NCBI RefSeq assembly: GCF_047324175.1
Contig: NZ_CP178732.1
Location: forward strand, 1,798,001-1,862,000
Source: Acerihabitans sp015654925
GTDB taxonomy: Bacteria > Pseudomonadota > Gammaproteobacteria > Enterobacterales > Enterobacteriaceae
Direction of reading: 5' to 3'
Length of the DNA: 64,000 bases
Shown here in pieces: positions 25,851 through 34,203 of the stretch (its first letter is position 1; each line of letters opens with the position of its first letter). A program made the position numbers and the translations under genes. The notes beneath the pieces were generated by a model. It did not search any database, was not told the DNA's origin, and saw nothing but the letters and a program-made list of their open reading frames with translations.

Positions 25851-26019
25851 ATTTATCTTAATAAAAATGTGATGGATAACGCAGATTTTTAAATGGCCAG
25901 TACATTGGGCTGTACTAAAACGATGTTTTATTAAAATGCGGCAAGGCGCCGTATAGGCGCGTCCCCCCTGGCAGGGCATCGCCCGGCGCGGATAATAATC
26001 CGGCCGATGGCGGCCGCAC

Positions 26020-26811
26020 TCAATTATTCAGCATGTTAAGCGCGGTTTCGTGCAGACGGGGACAGCCGCAGGCCAGGACTTGCCCGCCGGATTCCGCCCG
26101 ATCGCCCTTGAGGGTGGTCACCACGCCGCCCGCCTGTTCGATAATCGGAATCAACGCCACGATGTCATAGGGCTGGAGCGAGTATTCAAGGCAAATATCA
26201 ATCTGGCCGGCGGCCAGCATCGCCATGGCGTAGCACTCTCCCCCGTAGCGGGTCATCAGGGTGCCGGCGACCAGCGCGGCGAAATTTACCGCCGAATGGC
26301 GGACGATCGGTTCGGGAGACGTGGTATGCAGTATCGCCCGATCGAGCGGGATGCCTTTACGCGTGCCAAGTTGCCTTGTGCCCTGCGGGCCGCTGCTCCA
26401 TGCCTGTTTGCCGTCGGCCCAGAAGCGTTCCCCGGTAAACGGCTGGGCCATCATGCCCATTGTCGCCCGTGCGTCAATCGTCAGCCCGATTAACGTACCC
26501 CAGACCGGCAGGCCGCACAGGAAGGGGCGCGTGCCGTCCACGGGGTCCAGCACCCACTGCACGGGGCCGCCGCCGGTGGTGCCATACTCTTCCCCCACGA
26601 TCGAATGCGCGGGAAAATATTCGCCAATCAGCGCGCGCATTACCCGCTCCGCTTCCCGGTCAGCGTCGGTCACCGGGTCGAAACGGAAGCCCTCTTTCGG
26701 CTTGGTGCCCACATGCAGGTCGATTGGCGACCGGAAGCGGGGCAGCGTCTCTTGCTGCGCCGCATCGGCCAGCTTATGGAAAAAAGCGATATCAGGGACA
26801 GCATCTTTCAT
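26020..26811 (-). CDS. Inositol monophosphatase-family phosphatase (histidinol-phosphatase HisN type)
   Basis: A 263-aa Mg-dependent phosphatase. The metal motifs are present: Glu pair E74/E75 (SIVGEEYG), DPVDGT at 89-94 followed by RPF, and the C-terminal SLQPYDIVALIPIIEQAGG. The RPFLCGLPVWGTLI segment and GGECYAMAMLAAG fit the HisN-type histidinol-phosphatase subfamily better than SuhB or CysQ. It lies 200 bp downstream of a DeoR-type regulator on the same strand. In this setting it could instead hydrolyse a sugar or inositol phosphate; the exact substrate is open. Confidence 0.85.
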   Translation of the reverse strand: MKDAVPDIAFFHKLADAAQQETLPRFRSPIDLHVGTKPKEGFRFDPVTDADREAERVMRALIGEYFPAHSIVGEEYGTTGGGPVQWVLDPVDGTRPFLCGLPVWGTLIGLTIDARATMGMMAQPFTGERFWADGKQAWSSGPQGTRQLGTRKGIPLDRAILHTTSPEPIVRHSAVNFAALVAGTLMTRYGGECYAMAMLAAGQIDICLEYSLQPYDIVALIPIIEQAGGVVTTLKGDRAESGGQVLACGCPRLHETALNMLNN

Positions 26812-26962
26812 CGTTACATCCTCGGTTGATACCAGCGGGGAAAGGAAACGGCAGGTCTTTGCTCGTTTGTGCTTGATTGTGTATTATTTTGATGTTTGTT
26901 TCAAGGGGCATGCATGGCTTTGCCGCGGTCACGGGTGAACCGCGCCGGCGGGCGTGGCGATA

Positions 26963-26994
26963 TTTGCCGGCGACAGGGTTTGCCGGCGACGGGG
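26963..26994. repeat. 16-bp tandem duplication
   Basis: TTTGCCGGCGACAGGG (26963-26978) is followed directly by TTTGCCGGCGACGGGG (26979-26994), with 15 of 16 positions identical. It sits just downstream of the DeoR regulator stop. It looks like slippage of a GC-rich segment; no function is apparent. Confidence 0.6.
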
Positions 26995-27011
26995 AATCAA
27001 CCGAGGGGGAA

Positions 27012-27785
27012 TTATCCGGCGACTATTACGTTCAGCGGTTTTTCTTTTAACTGCCGCAAATAGGCGGCGGAAACGGCGTGGTCGGTGACCAGCGTGGTAA
27101 TGTCGCCGCATTGCGCGACGCGGTAACGCGCCAGGGCGGAGAGCTTATTGACGCTTAACGCGACGATGATTTCATTGCTGCGCTTGACCAGGTGCTTTTT
27201 GAATTCGGCATCGTCATAGTCAAATACGGTCAGGCCTTCATTAATATCAAAGGCGCAGCCCCCAAGCAGGCACTGATCGAAATACATTGTCTCCAACTGC
27301 CTGAGCGTATCGATGCCCACCGCGCCGCCCGTCTCTTTTTGTATTTTCCCGCCGAGCAACACCACCTCCACGCGGGGATGGCGCATCAGCTCCACGGCGA
27401 TAAGCGGCGAGTTGCATACCGCGGTGAGCCGCATCTCCCGCGGGATATTTCTCGCCACCGCCAGGTTGGTGGTGCCCGCGTCAAAGAAGACGCAGCCGTC
27501 GGGTTTGAGCAGGGGAATGGCGGCCAGGGCGAGGCGGTCTTTCAGGGCGGTATCGACGTTTTCCCGGTCGGTGAAACTGCCCGCTATCGGCAACAGGCTG
27601 ACCGCGCCGCCGTAGACGCGCTTGCAGATCCCCGACTGCGCCAGCTCTTTCAGATCCCGCCGGATAGTGTGTTCGGAAACCTTGAGCTCCCGCGAAAGTT
27701 GCGCGCACACCACTTTGCCCCGCTCGCTGAGGCGTTGCTTTATTTGAGATTGCCGTTGTTCGGGAAAGTCGGTGTAATCAACCAT
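27012..27785 (-). CDS. DeoR-family transcriptional regulator
   Basis: A 257-aa DeoR/GlpR-type repressor: N-terminal HTH (RQSQIKQRLSERGKVVCAQLSRELKVSEHTIRRDLKELA region) and a DeoR sensor domain with DAGTTNLAVARNIP, AVCNSPLIAVELM and LLGGKIQKETGGAVG. Such proteins sense sugar phosphates. The frame is open to 27830, but the ATG at 27785 is preceded by AAGG at suitable distance and leaves the HTH at the usual position. The phosphatase gene follows on the same strand; the glycosyltransferases are divergent. It probably controls one of these. Confidence 0.9.
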   Translation of the reverse strand: MVDYTDFPEQRQSQIKQRLSERGKVVCAQLSRELKVSEHTIRRDLKELAQSGICKRVYGGAVSLLPIAGSFTDRENVDTALKDRLALAAIPLLKPDGCVFFDAGTTNLAVARNIPREMRLTAVCNSPLIAVELMRHPRVEVVLLGGKIQKETGGAVGIDTLRQLETMYFDQCLLGGCAFDINEGLTVFDYDDAEFKKHLVKRSNEIIVALSVNKLSALARYRVAQCGDITTLVTDHAVSAAYLRQLKEKPLNVIVAG

Positions 27786-28079
27786 ACATACCTTATGAAA
27801 TGAACATAACCACGCATAACCCATCATCATTCAGTAAAGTCTCCGGGCTGTCAATAACGCGGGGCAGGGGCGGTGGGGGGCGGCCTGATATTATATTTCA
27901 GACCTAAGTATGATTGCCGTCACATACCGGGAGTAGGCTTTTTAAGCCATATATCATTGCGGGGCCATAATTACGGGGCGGAACGGCTGATTGCCGTTTT
28001 GGCCTAGTTTTGCGGCGCGCGGCGCAGGATGTTTATCGGCGCGCCAGCGCCGGATCTTTGCCGCCAGGGGGGTAATTGC

Positions 28080-29285
28080 ATGCGCATCGCCGTGTTTACC
28101 GACAGTTTTTACCCCGAGCTGGGGGGAATACAGGACTCGGTGTTGTCCGTATGCCGGGAACTCGGCAAACGCGGCCATCGGGTGGTTATTTTCGCTCCGC
28201 GCGCGACCGGCCATGATTTTAAACTGGCCGGCGTATCCGCACGGGAAGCCGATGCGGGAGAAAATGTCGAAATACGGCGGCTGTTTGCGCTACCGATCCC
28301 CAGTTCCACCGGGCAGTCCCGCCTGCTGGTGCCCAACGGACGGCGCTGGCGCCAGTTGCTGCCTTTCGCGCCGGATATTATCCACACCCATACTTTTCTC
28401 GGCGCGGGTCTGGAGGCGCTGAGCGCGGCGCGCCACCTGGATGTACCGGCCGTAGGCACTAATCACTGGGCTATCGGGGAGTTTGGCGGTTATACGCCGT
28501 TTTCGGCCGATTTTTTCCGCAAAGTCAGCGTGCGGGCGGTAACACGCTACTACAACCACTGCGCATTGGTGACCGGCCCTTCCCACTCCGTGCTAAACGA
28601 AATGTGCGACTTCGGGCTGCGCCGTCCCCGCTGCGTGGTATCCAACCCGGTGGATACCGTCCGGTTCCATCCGGTGCCCGCCGCCCGCCGTGCGGCGCTG
28701 AAACGATCTTACGGTTTTAGTCCCGCCACCCTAATTTACGCCGGCCGGCTGGCGGACGAGAAAAAAATCGATGTGTTGATCCGCGCGCTGCCGCTAATCG
28801 CGCGGCATGTGCCCGATGTGATGCTGGTGCTGGCCGGGCATGGTTCCGCGCGCCATCGCCTGGAACAACTGGCGCGCGCGCTGGGGGTCGCGGGACGCGT
28901 CAGGTTTACCGGCACCCTGGATAAAGCCGCGCTGGCGGGCGCCTTTCATGCGGCGGAAATCTTCGCGATCGCCAGCACTTCTGAAACACAAAGTATGGTA
29001 TTGATGCAGGCGATGAGCGCGGGGTTGCCCGTGGTCGGGGCGCGCTGGCGCGCGTTGCCTGAATATATCGACCCGCAGTCGGGTTTTTTGGCGCAACCGG
29101 GCGACCATGAGGATTTTGCCCGCAAATTGACGCACTTGCTGCGCTCACCGGCGTTGCGCCAACAAATGGGTGAGCATGCGGTCCGGAAGACCGCGCCTTT
29201 TTCCATCACTGCCGTGACAAGCCGCTGGGAAGAAATTTATGCCCAAATCAGTCTGGCCGTACCCGAGGGGATGTCGCGTATTTAA
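28080..29285 (+). CDS. GT4-family glycosyltransferase
   Basis: A 401-aa GT-B glycosyltransferase. MRIAVFTDSFYPELGGIQ starts the acceptor domain; the GT4 domain has YAGRLADEKKIDVLI (about 220-234), LVLAGHGSARHRLE and the donor-site region STSETQSMVLMQAMSAGLPVV. In the usual E-x7-E motif the first Glu is E302 but the second position is Q310. The ATG at 28080 follows AGGGGGG; an upstream in-frame ATG at 28029 would add 17 unlikely residues. Relatives transfer hexoses (often mannose) to lipids or diglycerides. It is 11 bp ahead of a GT2 gene, probably in one operon. Confidence 0.9.
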   Translation: MRIAVFTDSFYPELGGIQDSVLSVCRELGKRGHRVVIFAPRATGHDFKLAGVSAREADAGENVEIRRLFALPIPSSTGQSRLLVPNGRRWRQLLPFAPDIIHTHTFLGAGLEALSAARHLDVPAVGTNHWAIGEFGGYTPFSADFFRKVSVRAVTRYYNHCALVTGPSHSVLNEMCDFGLRRPRCVVSNPVDTVRFHPVPAARRAALKRSYGFSPATLIYAGRLADEKKIDVLIRALPLIARHVPDVMLVLAGHGSARHRLEQLARALGVAGRVRFTGTLDKAALAGAFHAAEIFAIASTSETQSMVLMQAMSAGLPVVGARWRALPEYIDPQSGFLAQPGDHEDFARKLTHLLRSPALRQQMGEHAVRKTAPFSITAVTSRWEEIYAQISLAVPEGMSRI

Positions 29286-29296
29286 GGAGCGTAATT

Positions 29297-30022
29297 GTGA
29301 AACTTAGTTTGATAATTCCTGCTTATAACGAAGAGTTGTATCTTGCGGACTGCCTGCATTATGCCATCGAGGAATTGGCGGCCAGGGCGAAACCCGGCGA
29401 ATATGAAATCATCGTCGTCAATAACGCCAGCACTGACCGTACCGCGGCCATCGCGGCCGGATTTGAGCGGGTACGCGTGGTCTACGAGCCGATAAAAGGG
29501 CTGACCCGCGCCCGGCAAAAGGGGCTGGAGTCGGCGTCCGGCGATGTTCTGGGCTTTATCGACGCCGATACGCGCATGCCGCCCGGCTGGCTTGGCACGG
29601 TACTGGCCGCCTATGAGCAACATAGCGATCTGGTTTGCGTCAGCGGCCCATACCGTTATTTCGACTTGCCATGGATGAAAAGTTTACTGGTGGATCTTTA
29701 CTGGCTGCTGCTGGCAAAACCCACCTACTGGTTCACGGGGTATATGGCGGTAGGCGGTAATTTCGCCGCCAGCAAGCAGGCCCTGCTGCGCATCGGCGGC
29801 TTTGATACGTCGATCGCTTTTTACGGCGAAGATACCAATATCGCCCGCCGGCTTGCGAACGTGGGGAGGGTGCGATTCGACCTGGCTATGGTGATGGCGA
29901 CCTCGGCGCGCCGCCTGAAAGAAGAGGGATTTATTACCACCGCGGTGCGTTATGTCGTCAATTTCATGTCCGAAGTGGTGCGCAATAAACCGGCGACCTC
30001 CGAATACCGGGATATTCGTTAG
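29297..30022 (+). CDS. GT2-family glycosyltransferase
   Basis: A 241-aa GT-A enzyme. The N-terminus MKLSLIIPAYNEELYLADCL, the DAD metal motif at 89-91 (GFIDADTRMP) and the acceptor region GGFDTSIAFYGEDTNIARRL identify a GT2 enzyme of the dolichyl-phosphate-mannose-synthase-like group. Start is GTG with AAGGAG 7 bases upstream. A hydrophobic stretch around 135-155 (SLLVDLYWLLLAKPTYWF) could associate it with the membrane. Together with the GT4 gene it may build a small glycolipid or envelope glycan; no acceptor can be named. Confidence 0.9.
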   Translation: MKLSLIIPAYNEELYLADCLHYAIEELAARAKPGEYEIIVVNNASTDRTAAIAAGFERVRVVYEPIKGLTRARQKGLESASGDVLGFIDADTRMPPGWLGTVLAAYEQHSDLVCVSGPYRYFDLPWMKSLLVDLYWLLLAKPTYWFTGYMAVGGNFAASKQALLRIGGFDTSIAFYGEDTNIARRLANVGRVRFDLAMVMATSARRLKEEGFITTAVRYVVNFMSEVVRNKPATSEYRDIR

Positions 30023-30182
30023 GGGCGTCAAGGGCCCGCAATCGGCATGGCGGTAGGGATCATGCCGTCTTTATGACCGGCGCGAAACGGGGTTTGCCAG
30101 GCCGGGCATTGGCCGTCCGCGCGCCGGAGCCGTCGCCGGATAGTATGGCAGCGCAATCAAATAGGCGGGTGTTCGGTGCGCG

Positions 30183-30210
30183 CCGGCGCATTGCCTGCAC
30201 AATGCGCCGG
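30183..30210. terminator. 10-bp inverted repeat downstream of the glycosyltransferase operon
   Basis: CCGGCGCATT (30183-30192) and AATGCGCCGG (30201-30210) pair perfectly around an 8-base loop, between the end of the GT2 gene and the end of the convergent DASS transporter gene. There is no clear U-tract on either side, so it is a candidate bidirectional terminator or REP-like element. Confidence 0.45.
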
Positions 30211-30231
30211 ACGGGGTAGCCATGCCTCGTC

Positions 30232-30270
30232 AATACTATGTTTTGTCAATAAATACTATGTTTTGTCAAT
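30232..30270. repeat. Tandem 20-bp direct repeat overlapping a stop codon
   Basis: AATACTATGTTTTGTCAAT occurs at 30232-30250 and again at 30252-30270, one base apart. The second copy contains the TGA of the DASS transporter (30266-30268 on the minus strand), so the unit appears to have been duplicated from the 3' end of that gene. Confidence 0.8.
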
Positions 30271-31687
30271 AATAGCCGAGTAATTTCCACCAGAAGAGCC
30301 CAACGATAAAGGTCAAAATGACATTAAAGGTGACGATGCAAAAATTAATGCGATAGAAGCGCGGCCGTTCAAAATAACCCTGGGCGAAATAGATAGGGCC
30401 GGGACCGCCGCCATATTCCGTATTCCCCCACATCAGGTTGCTGAAAATACCGAAACAAATCGCCACCATCATCGGCGGCGCGCCGGCGGCAATCGCCGTT
30501 GCGGCAAAAGGGGCATACAGCGCGGCGACATGACCCGTGGCGGTGGCGAATAAGTAGTGCACGTAAATATACAAGATTCCCAGAAGGACGAAGGTGCCCA
30601 TCGCGCCAAAGCCATGGATAACGCTGCCTAAATGGCCGGTCATCCATTTGATAAACCCCAGATCCGATAATCCGGTCGCCAGGCTGATAATGACGCCAAA
30701 CCAGATTACCGTATCCCAGGCCGCATGGTCTTTTAACAGGTCTTTCCAGTCAACCGCGCGGGTCGCGAACAAATAAGCCGCCAGCCCCAGCCCCACCGTG
30801 GTCGCCGACAAACCGGTAATCAGGCTGGTGCCCCAGCCGATCAGCGCCAGGATGAAACCGCAGGCCACTTTTTTTTCCGCTATGAGCATCGGGCCTAATC
30901 CGGCAAGCGCATTGCGGCCCATCAGTTTCGCTTCCGGGGTACGTTTAAGTTCCGGATTTAATATTTTGTACAATAATAGCGGCATCAGGCAGAAGCACAC
31001 CATCGCCGGCACCACGGCGGCGATAAACCACCCGCCCCAGGTGATATTAATGCCTAATGACGTTTTCGCCAGACTGCCTGCCAGCGGATTCGCCGCCATA
31101 CCGGTCAGAAAAATGGCCCCGGTGATCGGCGTAAACTGAAAGCAGACCATAGTCAGGAAATCGCCTATTTTTTTTCCGGTCACACCGGGGGCCGAGCCTA
31201 ATACGCTATTAATAGATCGGGCGATGGGAAAAATAATACCGCCGGAACGCGCGGTTACCGAGGGCATGGCCGGTGCCATAATAAGATCGGAAATACCCAG
31301 GGAATAAGCGATGCCCAGGCTACTGCCGCCGAACAGCGACAGCATTTTATACGCAATCCGCTTGCCCAATCCCGAGGTGACGAAGCCCAGTGACAAAATA
31401 TAAGCGCAAAAAATCAACCAGACCGTACCGTTGGCGAATCCTGACAGCGCTTGTGCTTCCGTTAACGTTTTGGTAAATATCGCCACGCAGATCGCTATCA
31501 GCATCACTGCCCCGGAAGGTAAGGGTTGAGTCAAAATAGCGGCAATGGTTGCGGCAAAAATCGCCAGCATATGCCACGCCCTAGGTGTGAGTCCTTCCGG
31601 TGTGGGAATAATCCATATGGCCAATCCGATCAAGATTGGAATAGCAACGGCAATAATGGTTCTCTTTTTAGATGATTCATATGACAT
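30266..31687 (-). CDS. DASS-family (CitT/SLC13-like) anion transporter
   Basis: A 473-aa inner-membrane transporter of the divalent anion:Na+ symporter family, with about 12 membrane segments. Diagnostic stretches are PTPEGLTPRAWHMLAIFAATIAAILTQP at the N-terminus, the sodium/substrate loops TGMAANPLAG and the second-repeat FATATGHVAALYAPF, and GNTEYGGGPGPIYFAQGY, typical of the CitT/TtdT/YbhI and plastid malate translocator group. It should exchange or import C4-C6 di- or tricarboxylates such as fumarate, succinate or tartrate. It lies 43 bp after a fumarase-superfamily lyase gene, so both probably work on one carboxylate. Confidence 0.9.
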   Translation of the reverse strand: MSYESSKKRTIIAVAIPILIGLAIWIIPTPEGLTPRAWHMLAIFAATIAAILTQPLPSGAVMLIAICVAIFTKTLTEAQALSGFANGTVWLIFCAYILSLGFVTSGLGKRIAYKMLSLFGGSSLGIAYSLGISDLIMAPAMPSVTARSGGIIFPIARSINSVLGSAPGVTGKKIGDFLTMVCFQFTPITGAIFLTGMAANPLAGSLAKTSLGINITWGGWFIAAVVPAMVCFCLMPLLLYKILNPELKRTPEAKLMGRNALAGLGPMLIAEKKVACGFILALIGWGTSLITGLSATTVGLGLAAYLFATRAVDWKDLLKDHAAWDTVIWFGVIISLATGLSDLGFIKWMTGHLGSVIHGFGAMGTFVLLGILYIYVHYLFATATGHVAALYAPFAATAIAAGAPPMMVAICFGIFSNLMWGNTEYGGGPGPIYFAQGYFERPRFYRINFCIVTFNVILTFIVGLFWWKLLGYY

Positions 31688-31730
31688 ATTAACCCCTTAT
31701 TCATGCACACGAATTTCTTTACCATGCGGG

Positions 31731-33077
31731 CTATTTAGCGGAGTTTTCCAATACCCGATCGACCATTTCCGCCGCCATGCCAAGGTAATTAGCCGGATCG
31801 GTTAAATGTTCAATCAAGCTGGGTTCGAGACGGTTAGAGACGCTGGGCATGGCATTAAGAACATCGGCGAGGCGGCCGCCTTTTTCATTCACGATGCGAC
31901 ACGCGTCATACACGATATCGTGGGCATCCTGACGCCCGATATAAGGCGCAAGACCCATCATCACGGCTTCCGCCACGATAAGCCCTTTGGTTAAATCGAG
32001 ATTTTTGGCCATGGCTTGTTCATCCACCACCAGCCCGCCCAGCATGAACTTGGCCTGATTCAGCGCCCCGGCCGCGAGAATGAAGCTTTCTGGAATGGCG
32101 ATCCATTCCGCATGCCACGGGCCGGTCGCGCGTTCTAAATCCTGCACCATGGCATCGAGCATTAAACCGGCCTGCTGACGCACGCCTTTAGCGCAAGCCA
32201 ATATCAGTTCGCTTGAGATGGGATTGCGTTTTTGCGGCATAGTGCTGCTGGCCCCGCGTCCTTTAACAAAGGGTTCGTAAAGCTCGCCGAACTCATTTGC
32301 CGCCAACAAAATAACGTCGTAGGCTATTTTCCCTAAAGAACCGGTGATAACGGCCAGTAAATTCACCGCTTCCGCAAAACCATCCCGCGCCACATGCCAG
32401 GTCGAAACCGGCACGCCTAAATCCAGTTCCTTCATCATCGCTTGCTGGACCGCAAGGCCTTTATCGCCTAATGACGCCAGCGTTCCCGCCGCGCCGGCGA
32501 ATTCGCCGACCAGCACCCGGGGCCGGGTCTGCGCCAGGCGTTCTGCGTGGCGATCGAACATATCAAGCCAAATCGCGGCTTTATAACCGAAGGTGATCGG
32601 CAATGCCTGTTGTAAATGGGTGCGTCCCGCCATCGGCGTATCGCGATAACGTTTGGCCAGCCCGGCGAGGATATGGCGTAATGCCTTAATATCCGAGTCA
32701 ATTAAATCAAAAGCATCCCGTAGCTGTAATACCACGGCGGTATCCATGATATCCTGCGTCGTTGCGCCCCAATGCACATAACCGCCATAGGTTTTGGCCT
32801 GTTTGGCAATCTGGTGCACCAACGGCAAAATGGGATAACCGACGATTTCCGTTTCATCACGTAATAAATCAAAGTCGAGCGTATCCGCATTACAACTCGC
32901 CGCTATTTCTTTTGCCGCCTCATCGGGGATTACCCCGCACTGTGCTTCCGCTTTGGCCAACGCGATCTCGACCGCGACATATTTGCGAATCAATTCGCGA
33001 TCGTCGAATATGGCGCGCATGGCAGGAGTGCCGAATGAGTCGCGGAACAGGATTGAGTCAATAACATTAGAAGCCAT
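31731..33077 (-). CDS. Fumarase/aspartase-superfamily lyase (PurB/PcaB-like)
   Basis: A 448-aa lyase of the adenylosuccinate lyase / carboxymuconate cycloisomerase group. Signature SSTMPQKRNP is at 277-286, with HWGATTQD at 102-109 and GRTHLQQA at 151-158, the three conserved regions forming the tetramer active site. The superfamily adds or removes fumarate (or isomerises lactones) by beta-elimination. It is more like PcaB and the newer amino-acid-succinate lyases than like PurB. It is paired with a DASS carboxylate transporter, which would fit release of fumarate or uptake of a succinyl compound. Controlled by the divergent GntR regulator through the array at 33249-33312. Confidence 0.88.
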   Translation of the reverse strand: MASNVIDSILFRDSFGTPAMRAIFDDRELIRKYVAVEIALAKAEAQCGVIPDEAAKEIAASCNADTLDFDLLRDETEIVGYPILPLVHQIAKQAKTYGGYVHWGATTQDIMDTAVVLQLRDAFDLIDSDIKALRHILAGLAKRYRDTPMAGRTHLQQALPITFGYKAAIWLDMFDRHAERLAQTRPRVLVGEFAGAAGTLASLGDKGLAVQQAMMKELDLGVPVSTWHVARDGFAEAVNLLAVITGSLGKIAYDVILLAANEFGELYEPFVKGRGASSTMPQKRNPISSELILACAKGVRQQAGLMLDAMVQDLERATGPWHAEWIAIPESFILAAGALNQAKFMLGGLVVDEQAMAKNLDLTKGLIVAEAVMMGLAPYIGRQDAHDIVYDACRIVNEKGGRLADVLNAMPSVSNRLEPSLIEHLTDPANYLGMAAEMVDRVLENSAK

Positions 33078-33377
33078 ACCATTTCCTTAAAAGTTAATGA
33101 ATAAAACCTATAGAAGTGAGATAAATAGCGTTTGCGCAAATAACGGTGACCAATCAAGGACGTTGAACCGTCAATCCGCGTATGCTATTTTTACAAAAAA
33201 TTAACATATGCTTTGATCCCTGCCTGGGAGGGCGCCAATATAGTGAAATGTACGTATATGCTTAAATGTACGTACAGGAAATCATGTCCGTTCATACTAA
33301 AATGTACGTACATGTGAAAGGAAGCGTTTTGTGCTTATTAATTGACCGGGGTCAATAACAGTTGAAGAAAATAACCT
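33078..33377. promoter_or_regulatory. Divergent promoter region of lyase operon and GntR gene
   Basis: A 300-bp gap between divergent genes. The half nearer the GntR gene (33249-33312) contains four operator-like repeats, listed separately. The left half is AT-rich (around 33187-33210) and probably holds the lyase promoter. No small gene is apparent. Confidence 0.75.
33249..33312. promoter_or_regulatory. Four-site operator array with exact 18-bp spacing
   Basis: Four 10-bp sites start at 33249, 33267, 33285 and 33303, exactly 18 bp apart: TGTACGTATA, TGTACGTACA, TGTCCGTTCA and TGTACGTACA. Sites 2 and 4 are perfect palindromes; 1 and 3 differ from them at one and two positions. Site 4 extends to the 12-bp palindrome ATGTACGTACAT. 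The palindromic form suits dimeric GntR/HutC regulators, and the array stands immediately upstream of such a gene at 33378, about 65 bp from its start. Confidence 0.8.
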
Positions 33378-34109
33378 ATGAAAGAATCTCTTTATAAGCG
33401 GATTGCCCGCGAACTCGTGCAAAGCATAGCCTCCGGCAAGTATCCGCCGGGTTCGTTATTGCCATCCGAATTGGAATTATCAGAGCATTATGAAGTCAGC
33501 CGGCATACCATACGCGAAGCGCTGCGCGAGTTGGCCGCGCTTGAGTTGGTTTCGCGGCGTAAAGGCATCGGGACCCTGGTTATCGGTAAAGGGGATGACA
33601 ACGGCCATGCCCATTCCTTGGCGACCCTGGAAGACCTGCTGACGCTGGCAAAGACCAATATCCGGGTGGTCAAAAAAATCGACGAAATCGTCGCTGATTA
33701 TGAACTGGCCAAAACCATCGGCTGCCGGCCGGGATCGCGCTGGCTGCATATCGCCAGTATTCGTGAAGACAGTAAGAAAAAGGATGCGCCGATTTGCTGG
33801 ACGGACAGCTATGCGAGTACCGATTACGCAAAAGTGCGCCAGTTGGTGCGCAGCGATCCGTTCGCGTTAATCAGTGATTTGATTGAAAAGCACTATGGCA
33901 TTAAAAGCGAAGAAGTCAGACAGACGATTACCGCTATCGGCGTGCCGCCCAAAATGGCGAAAACGCTGGGGGTCGAACCGGGTTCGCCGGCGCTGAAGAT
34001 TATCCGCCGCTATACCGATATCGCGGGCAACGTATTTGAAACCACGGTCTCCGTGCATCCCGCGGAAAGATATGCGTGCTCGATCGTATTAAAACGGCAA
34101 AAAGGCTGA
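33378..34109 (+). CDS. GntR/HutC-family regulator with UTRA domain
   Basis: A 243-aa regulator. Residues 1-70 form the GntR winged HTH (LYKRIARELVQSIASGKYPPGSLLPSELELSEHYEVSRHTIREALREL region) and about 95-240 the UTRA ligand domain ending VSVHPAERYACSI. It is divergent from the lyase-DASS operon and directly preceded by the four-site TGTACGTACA array, so it very likely regulates both itself and the operon. The effector is probably the transported carboxylate or its lyase product. Confidence 0.92.
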   Translation: MKESLYKRIARELVQSIASGKYPPGSLLPSELELSEHYEVSRHTIREALRELAALELVSRRKGIGTLVIGKGDDNGHAHSLATLEDLLTLAKTNIRVVKKIDEIVADYELAKTIGCRPGSRWLHIASIREDSKKKDAPICWTDSYASTDYAKVRQLVRSDPFALISDLIEKHYGIKSEEVRQTITAIGVPPKMAKTLGVEPGSPALKIIRRYTDIAGNVFETTVSVHPAERYACSIVLKRQKG

Positions 34110-34203
34110 GAAGAGATCACGGGTTAAAACCATGGCGGATAAGACGGCTTTGCCGCACCGCCGGAGGAAATATCAGCACCGTCATATCATAGAGGGGGAG
34201 CGG

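Noticed and set aside
33249..33312. Regularly spaced repeats considered as a small CRISPR array
   Set aside because: Repeats are 10-bp palindromes with 8-bp spacers, far too short, and they sit directly before a GntR gene; operator sites explain them.
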